Shown here: piece by piece, positions 1-3,976 of the stretch
How positions within the stretch are numbered: position 1 is the stretch's first letter
Layout of the letters: every line of letters starts with the position of its first letter
Assembly (NCBI GenBank): GCA_902489645.1
Contig: CABUAW010000086.1
Span: forward strand, 1 to 8,101
Source: an uncultured Lachnospiraceae bacterium
Lineage (GTDB): Bacteria; Bacillota; Clostridia; Lachnospirales; Lachnospiraceae
Length of the DNA stretch: 8,101 nucleotides
Direction: 5' to 3'
Program-made: the position numbers and the translations under genes
The notes under the pieces: generated by a model
What the model saw: the letters and a program-made list of their open reading frames with translations, nothing else
The model's database searches: none
What the model was told of the DNA's origin: nothing

Positions 1-19
1 TCTGTCGTGCAACTTTTAA

Positions 20-48
20 AGGATAACACGCTTTTAAGATTTTGTCAA
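20..48 (-). promoter_or_regulatory. Sigma-A type promoter pointing out of the left edge
   Basis: Read on the minus strand there is a -35 TTGACA (43-48), a 17-base spacer and a -10 TATCCT (20-25). The -10 is preceded by TG plus one base, which makes it an extended -10. Three runs of seven A (complement of 53-59, 61-67 and 73-79) lie just upstream of the -35 and resemble an UP element. Transcription would start near base 13 and leave the window, so the driven gene is not visible. The A-rich upstream region resembles that of stable-RNA promoters, so another tRNA or rRNA gene is possible; that part is inference. Confidence 0.72.
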
Positions 49-64
49 CATCTTTTTTTATTTT

Positions 65-89
65 TTTGAATATTTTTTTGATATTCAAA
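65..89 (-). other. Perfect 9-bp hairpin in the tRNA-Ser trailer
   Basis: TTTGAATAT and ATATTCAAA form a perfect 9-bp stem around a CAAAAAA loop, beginning two bases after the tRNA discriminator base. On the transcribed (minus) strand it is followed by an A-rich stretch rather than a U-run, so it is not a classical intrinsic terminator. It could be a 3' processing or stability element. Because the region is very AT-rich, chance is not excluded. Confidence 0.45.
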
Positions 90-90
90 G

Positions 91-178
91 CGGAGAAGGA
101 GGGATTTGAACCCTCGCGCCGCGTTAGCGACCTATACCCTTAGCAGGGGCACCTCTTCGGCCTCTTGAGTACTTCTCC
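91..178 (-). tRNA. tRNA-Ser, anticodon GCT
   Basis: The 88-nt class II tRNA folds fully by eye. The acceptor stem is GGAGAAG with CTTCTCC (172-178 and 92-98). The D stem is CTC/GAG. The anticodon stem is TGCCC/GGGTA around loop CTGCTAA, with anticodon GCT at 142-144. A long variable arm of about 19 nt (116-134) is diagnostic for Ser, Leu or Tyr. The T arm is GAGGG-TTCAAAT-CCCTC. The discriminator base is G (91), as expected for serine tRNAs. It reads AGC and AGU codons. CCA is not encoded (the next bases are CTT), so it must be added by tRNA nucleotidyltransferase. It has its own strong promoter at 230-259 and lies downstream of, and on the same strand as, the fumarase genes. Confidence 0.97.
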
Positions 179-183
179 GAACT

Positions 184-223
184 GTTAAAAATTATGAAAT
201 TTTTAACGCACTTTTTTCCGTGC
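184..223 (-). other. tRNA-Ser leader with two adjacent inverted repeats
   Basis: Between the predicted transcription start (about 223) and the tRNA 5' end are two back-to-back inverted repeats. The first is GCAC/GTGC around an 8-base loop (208-223). The second is a perfect 10-bp stem, GTTAAAAATT with AATTTTTAAC, around a 4-base loop (184-207). A 5-base gap then precedes the tRNA. Neither is a terminator on the minus strand: AGTTC and the tRNA follow directly. A leader that folds separately from the tRNA could aid RNase P processing; this role is inference. Confidence 0.5.
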
Positions 224-229
224 TTGTCT

Positions 230-259
230 ATTATAATACATATTAATCGCCTTTGTCAA
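230..259 (-). promoter_or_regulatory. Consensus sigma-A promoter of tRNA-Ser
   Basis: On the minus strand a perfect -35 TTGACA (254-259) is separated by 18 bases from a perfect -10 TATAAT (230-235). The expected start is around base 223, about 45 nt before the mature tRNA 5' end at 178. A-tracts lie directly upstream (complement of 274-289), consistent with an UP element that boosts stable-RNA promoters. This is the strongest promoter match in the window and makes the tRNA independent of read-through from the fumarase genes. Confidence 0.9.
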
Positions 260-342
260 CGATTTTACTTATATTTTTTTTATTTTTTTCGAAACACAAT
301 ATATGCATATTTTTATTTATTTTTTCCTATATATAGGTCCGA
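260..342 (-). promoter_or_regulatory. AT-rich spacer with A-tracts; no clear fumarase terminator
   Basis: This non-coding spacer between the fumarase beta stop and the tRNA promoter is almost entirely A/T. It holds several A-tracts on the minus strand (complement of 274-281, 283-289, 310-314 and 320-325), a likely UP element and possibly bent DNA. It also holds two short palindromes, CCTATATATAGG (327-338) and ATATGCATAT (301-310). The first sits just after the fumarase stop but is followed by an A-run, not a U-run, on the transcribed strand. I therefore see no intrinsic terminator for the fumarase operon. Confidence 0.5.
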
Positions 343-900
343 TTAATACTGTATTTTACGATATTCTTTCACAACATTTTCATAAAGGTTATTTCCTTTT
401 GAATCAACGACTACGATAGCCGGAAGATTCTCCACTTCCAGTTTACGAATAGCTTCTGTTCCCAAATCATCATAAGCAATAACTGTAGATTTTTTTATGG
501 CTTTAGACAACAAAGCGCCTGCACCTCCGACAGCTGCAAAATAAACGGCGCCATTACGCACGATGGCATCTATCACTTCTTTAGAACGTTTTCCTTTTCC
601 AATCATGCCTTTTAATCCACAATCCATTAATTTCGGAGCATACTTATCCATACGGCTGCTTGTTGTTGGTCCGGCAGACCCTATCGGGTGCCCATCTCTG
701 GCCGGTGAAGGTCCCATATAATAAATAATATTATTTTCCAAATTCATTGGAATTGATTCATTCGCAAGCATAGACTCATACATACGTTTATGCGCCGCAT
801 CCCTGGCTGTATAAATCACTCCGGAAATATAAACATAATCCCCCGATTTTAATTCTTTAATGGTTTCATCCTTTAAGGGTGCATTAATATGTTTTTCCAT
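343..900 (-). CDS. fumB: Class I fumarate hydratase, beta subunit (C-terminal type)
   Basis: This 185-residue protein is the small subunit of a two-part, iron-sulfur-dependent hydro-lyase that interconverts fumarate and L-malate in the cytoplasm. Visible family motifs are ARDAAHKR (32-39), the substrate-binding GPTTSSRMD (78-86 region), IGKGK (100-104), GAVYFAAVGGAGAL (117-130) and the C-terminal AYDDLGTEA (142-150) followed by LPAIVVVDSKGNNLY. The length is normal for a separate beta subunit; in E. coli FumA the equivalent domain is fused to alpha. The ATG is preceded 8 bases upstream by AAGGAG (909-914), and the alpha subunit gene ends 20 bp upstream, so the two are one transcription unit. 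L-tartrate dehydratase subunit TtdB is a close relative and cannot be excluded by eye, but fumarase is the usual role of this pair in Clostridia. The symbol fumB follows the two-subunit naming, not the E. coli isozyme FumB. Confidence 0.93.
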   Translation of the reverse strand: MEKHINAPLKDETIKELKSGDYVYISGVIYTARDAAHKRMYESMLANESIPMNLENNIIYYMGPSPARDGHPIGSAGPTTSSRMDKYAPKLMDCGLKGMIGKGKRSKEVIDAIVRNGAVYFAAVGGAGALLSKAIKKSTVIAYDDLGTEAIRKLEVENLPAIVVVDSKGNNLYENVVKEYRKIQY

Positions 901-920
901 TCTGCTCTCTCCTTAAATTT

Positions 921-1763
921 TTATAATTCCCGTGTCACATGCCGGTTCACATGGCAACAAATATTAATAGCCACTGGCAAACCCGCAATATGGGTTGGAT
1001 ATGTTTCAATATTCACAGCCATAGCCGTTACTGTGCCGCCAAGGCCGCCTGGTCCGATACCTAACTGATTCACTTTTTCAAGCATTTCAATTTCCAGTTC
1101 TTTTACGTAAGGAATATTTGAATGACTTCCGGCAGCTCTGGTCAATGCATGTTTTGCCATCAAAGCACATTTTTCAAAATCTCCGCCGATACCTACGCCG
1201 ACAACTAAAGGCGGACAGGCATTTGGACCGGCCGCGTCCACTGTTTCAAGGATTACCTTCTTAACGCCTTCAAGACCATCCGCCGGTTTAAGCATACAAA
1301 TCCGGCTCATATTTTCACTTCCAAATCCCTTCGGCGCCAAAGTTATTTTCAAAGAATCTCCCGGAACCATCTGATAATGGATAATCGCCGGTGTATTGTC
1401 ATTTGTATTTTTACGGTAAATCGGGTCTTCAACTACGGATTTGCGAAGAAAACCTTCCGTATATCCCCGGCGGACGCCCTCATTAATTGCTTCTTCCAAC
1501 AGTCCGTCCACAATATGGACTTCCTGACCTATTTCGACAAATAAAACGGCCATTCCCGTATCCTGGCAAATTGGAATCATTTCCTCGCCCGCAATCTTCA
1601 AATTATCTTCAAGCTGTTTTAACACCTGTTTTCCAAGAAGGGATTCTTCTGTTTCTATGGCATGATTCATAGCTTCTGCCATATCCTCGGATAAAAAATG
1701 GGTTGCCTGAATACACATATCCCGAACAGTATCAATAATTGTATGACAAGATATATCTCTCAT
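921..1763 (-). CDS. fumA: Class I fumarate hydratase, alpha subunit (N-terminal, [4Fe-4S] type)
   Basis: This 280-residue protein is the iron-sulfur subunit of class I fumarase (fumarate + water to L-malate). Three cysteines in family contexts should hold the [4Fe-4S] cluster: C66 in PICQDTG, C183 in NACPPLVVGVGIGG, and C270 in CCHVNRH near the C-terminus. Other conserved stretches are the KGFGSEN region (145-151), TRAAGSHSNIP (208-218) and the glycine-rich LGIGPGGLGGT (234-244). The family's open cluster makes such enzymes oxygen-sensitive, which fits an anaerobe. The ATG has a strong GGAGG (1771-1775) seven bases upstream. The antiporter gene ends 34 bp upstream with no terminator between, so this gene probably shares the promoter at 3157-3185. 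The alternative is L-tartrate dehydratase alpha (TtdA). I see no lesion or missing ligand. Confidence 0.94.
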   Translation of the reverse strand: MRDISCHTIIDTVRDMCIQATHFLSEDMAEAMNHAIETEESLLGKQVLKQLEDNLKIAGEEMIPICQDTGMAVLFVEIGQEVHIVDGLLEEAINEGVRRGYTEGFLRKSVVEDPIYRKNTNDNTPAIIHYQMVPGDSLKITLAPKGFGSENMSRICMLKPADGLEGVKKVILETVDAAGPNACPPLVVGVGIGGDFEKCALMAKHALTRAAGSHSNIPYVKELEIEMLEKVNQLGIGPGGLGGTVTAMAVNIETYPTHIAGLPVAINICCHVNRHVTREL

Positions 1764-1797
1764 TTTGAAACCTCCATTTGATAGAGAAGAATTATAA

Positions 1798-3105
1798 TTA
1801 TCTCATTACTTTTTTCTTATCTTCTGCCTCCTGCAGCTTAATTGCCCTTCGGTTAACAACTTCAACACTCTTTGGCTGAATATCTCCGGTTTTCTTCAAT
1901 GCCCATTTTGTCATTGAAGGACCTACAAGTTCATAAACCAATACGGAGAAAAGAACAATATTCCGAATCATTGCTCCTTCCTCGCCAAATTTTGCGGCAG
2001 CCGTGATACACATTCCCAGAGCAACTCCGGCCTGTGGAAAAAGTGTAATTCCTAAATATTTCTGAACCATAGGGTCACATCCGGCCGCTTTTGAACTGGA
2101 CCATGCACCCAGATATTTACCGATACAACGGAATACAATATAAACGACGCCGATAATAACAATACTTACATCTGAAAAAACGCTCAGTTCAAGCTCAGCG
2201 CCGCTGATAACAAAGAACAAAGCAAATAACGGCGCCGTCCACCGGTCGGATTTTTCCATCAAATCTTCCGATAACGGACATATATTACAAAAAACGGTTC
2301 CAAGCATCATGCAAACTAAAAGTGAAGAAAATGCGATATGTATGCCACCCACATCAAATTCCAGCATAGAAATTCCAACAGTCAAAAATACAAAGGCAAT
2401 CGTCAATGATAAACGGTTACTGTTCGAATTAAACAAGGTTTCTAACTGGGTCAGAAGCCATCCCATAAATGCGCCGACAACCAATGAAAGAACAATCTCC
2501 AAAAGCGGTTCGACTAAAATCGATGTCATATTAAATGCACCGTCTTTTAAGGCCATTGCCACACCAAAAGAAACAGCAAATACCATCAAAGCCACCGCAT
2601 CATCCAGAGCAACCACCGGAAGAAGAATATCCGTTAATTTTCCTTTTGCCTTATACTGACGTACAACCATCAAGGTCGCAGCCGGCGCAGTAGCTGTCGC
2701 AATAGCTCCTAAAGTAATGGCTGTGGTTATAGGAAGTTTAGCTCCGATAAAAATATGTAAAACAAACATTGCTATATTTACACATAAAGATGCGACCAAA
2801 CCTTCAGCAATACCAACAATCATCGCCTGACGGCCAATCGTTTTTAATTCAGACAAACGAAATTCATTACCAATCGTAAACGCAATAAATCCCAATGCCA
2901 CATTTGAAATTAAAGCATATTGTTCAACATCACTGGTTGATACAAAACCCATTCCCGGCACATTTAAACGTCCAAGAACGTAAGGCCCAATCAAAACACC
3001 GGCAATTAAATAAGCCGTAACATCCGGTAATTTTAATGGTCTTAATATACGGGTCATTAATAATCCCATAATCAATGCAACTGAAATTGCTAATATTGCT
3101 GTCAT
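1798..3105 (-). CDS. Cation:proton antiporter, CPA2-like membrane protein
   Basis: This 435-residue integral membrane protein has about a dozen hydrophobic segments along its whole length and a short charged C-terminal tail. No TrkA-N/RCK nucleotide-binding domain is attached, unlike KefB/KefC. Counting from the chosen start, the features are: LPDVTAYLIAGVLIGPYVLG (27-46), the usual first-repeat signature; TATAPAAT (137-144); an Asp-Asp pair in ALDDAVAL (168-169), matching the ion-binding acids of Na+/H+ antiporters of the NapA/NhaA type; FFVISGAELEL (297-307); and FPQAGVALGM (356-365). It likely exchanges Na+ or K+ for H+; the ion cannot be told from sequence. An in-frame ATG six codons earlier (3121-3123) is possible, but the ATG at 3103-3105 has a far better ribosome site. 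It is first in an operon with the fumarase genes. Confidence 0.9.
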   Translation of the reverse strand: MTAILAISVALIMGLLMTRILRPLKLPDVTAYLIAGVLIGPYVLGRLNVPGMGFVSTSDVEQYALISNVALGFIAFTIGNEFRLSELKTIGRQAMIVGIAEGLVASLCVNIAMFVLHIFIGAKLPITTAITLGAIATATAPAATLMVVRQYKAKGKLTDILLPVVALDDAVALMVFAVSFGVAMALKDGAFNMTSILVEPLLEIVLSLVVGAFMGWLLTQLETLFNSNSNRLSLTIAFVFLTVGISMLEFDVGGIHIAFSSLLVCMMLGTVFCNICPLSEDLMEKSDRWTAPLFALFFVISGAELELSVFSDVSIVIIGVVYIVFRCIGKYLGAWSSSKAAGCDPMVQKYLGITLFPQAGVALGMCITAAAKFGEEGAMIRNIVLFSVLVYELVGPSMTKWALKKTGDIQPKSVEVVNRRAIKLQEAEDKKKVMR

Positions 3106-3108
3106 TTT

Positions 3109-3117
3109 CCTTCCCCT
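3109..3117 (-). promoter_or_regulatory. Ribosome binding site that sets the antiporter start
   Basis: On the minus strand AGGGGAAGG lies three bases before the ATG at 3103-3105, with its AGGGG part seven bases away, a good Shine-Dalgarno arrangement. The upstream in-frame ATG at 3121-3123 has only ATAGG directly against it, too close to act well. If the downstream start is used, this purine-rich stretch is untranslated leader instead of the codons for KRGRK. Confidence 0.7.
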
Positions 3118-3156
3118 TTTCATCCTATGGCATAATCAATATGAAAACAATTTTTT

Positions 3157-3185
3157 ATAATATCACTGCGTACCGCTTTTGTCAA
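3157..3185 (-). promoter_or_regulatory. Sigma-A promoter of the antiporter-fumarase operon
   Basis: On the minus strand a perfect -35 TTGACA (3180-3185) is followed by 17 bases and a -10 TATTAT (3157-3162). Start of transcription is expected near 3150, giving a leader of roughly 45 nt to the preferred antiporter ATG. The -35 begins within the tail of the upstream gyrase-operon terminator. No operator or riboswitch-like structure is visible in the short leader. Confidence 0.88.
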
Positions 3186-3216
3186 ATAAAAAGGGAATGT
3201 ATAAACATCCCCTTTT
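3182..3216 (-). terminator. Intrinsic terminator of the gyrB-gyrA-hydrolase operon
   Basis: Starting 10 bases after the hydrolase stop, the minus-strand RNA forms a 12-bp stem, AAAAGGGGAUGU with ACAUUCCCUUUU, around a UUAU loop (3189-3216). One pair is a G-U wobble. It is followed by a U-rich tail UAUUUG; the last four U of the stem continue into it. This is a standard Rho-independent terminator. On the plus strand the wobble becomes an A-C mismatch, so it is better suited to minus-strand transcripts. Confidence 0.9.
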
Positions 3217-3226
3217 AACCTAGATT

Positions 3227-3976
3227 TCAAATTTCAAAAACCTGCCCCTCTTTGCTAATAGAGACAATCTTATCCCTGTAGCTTTCTGCGGATTCGCCGT
3301 CTTTGAATTTCTGAATCAGTTTATAATCCTTCCAGAAGTGCATCGGAAAAACAATATCGGCATCGGCCGTGTGCATAAATTCATTCATTCCCCACCAGTA
3401 ATGTTCCTCCTGACGCGGGTCAAGGACCACAAAAGCCGCATCAAAATGGCGCCCTTTGATTTTGCTCATCTCGTGCTTATATTCTCTTTCCCGGCGCTCC
3501 CGGTCCTCTTCACTTTCTCCAATCCAGGACCACCAATGCAAATCTCCGGCAAAATAAATCGATTTGCCCGCATACTGAATTAAGAATGCGACGCCTTCAT
3601 CCGTAGATTTTAATGTCTCGATTTTTATGTGCCGGGAGCCTCCTTCTTTTTTCGAAACCTCCCGGTTATCCACATTCAAATACAATAATTTATCGTTATC
3701 CACAAAAATGGTGTTTTCTCCACCGGTCCCCAGACGGACGGCAAAACTTAAACTGTGCCGGACATCATCGGAAAGAACATAGGTGACATAGGGATTATAT
3801 TCCGCATATTGATAAATGGACGGATTAAAATGGTCCCCATGAGCGTGACTTACAAAGAAAATAATCCGTTTATCTTTATCGAATTCCGGCAGCTTTCCTT
3901 TGTAATAATCAAAGACAAAAATACAATCTTCAATTTCAACAACAAAACAACTATGATGAATATATGTTATTTTCAT
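3227..3976 (-). CDS. Metallo-beta-lactamase-fold hydrolase of unknown substrate
   Basis: This 249-residue cytoplasmic protein has no signal peptide. The MBL-fold metal motif HAHGDH is at 44-49, preceded by a hydrophobic strand. Further possible ligands or active-site residues are H8 (HHSC), D145 in FAGDLHWW, and H213 in FPMHFWKDY. In the usual place of the third zinc histidine, in the strand before the AGD motif, there is STDEGVAFLI (124-133), with no His. A highly charged helix (about 154-177) follows, then DPRQEEHYWWGMNEF (186-200). It resembles the UlaG-like or uncharacterised clostridial MBL proteins; I cannot name the reaction. Its ATG overlaps the gyrA stop as ATGA, and a GGAGAGG (3981-3987) inside the gyrA end can serve as ribosome site, so it is probably translationally coupled to gyrA. 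A terminator follows directly. Beta-lactam resistance is unlikely given the cytoplasmic location. Confidence 0.87.
   Translation of the reverse strand: MKITYIHHSCFVVEIEDCIFVFDYYKGKLPEFDKDKRIIFFVSHAHGDHFNPSIYQYAEYNPYVTYVLSDDVRHSLSFAVRLGTGGENTIFVDNDKLLYLNVDNREVSKKEGGSRHIKIETLKSTDEGVAFLIQYAGKSIYFAGDLHWWSWIGESEEDRERREREYKHEMSKIKGRHFDAAFVVLDPRQEEHYWWGMNEFMHTADADIVFPMHFWKDYKLIQKFKDGESAESYRDKIVSISKEGQVFEI

Noticed and set aside
184..223. Riboswitch, T-box or attenuator ahead of the tRNA
   Set aside because: The leader is only about 45 nt, lacks T-box or aptamer motifs and has no terminator on the transcribed strand.
327..338. CCTATATATAGG as the fumarase terminator
   Set aside because: The stem is short and AT-rich with hardly any loop, and the transcribed strand continues with an A-run, not a U-run.
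1..342. Attachment site or integrated element at the tRNA 3' end
   Set aside because: No integrase gene is in the window and I saw no direct repeat of the tRNA 3' end; the flanks look like normal AT-rich spacer.
343..1763. L-tartrate dehydratase (TtdAB)
   Set aside because: It is homologous and cannot be fully excluded by eye, but no tartrate transporter or regulator is adjacent, and separate alpha/beta class I fumarase is the common role in Clostridia.
3227..3976. Beta-lactam resistance enzyme
   Set aside because: There is no signal peptide, the metal site is atypical, and the gene sits in the gyrase operon; the fold alone does not imply beta-lactamase activity.
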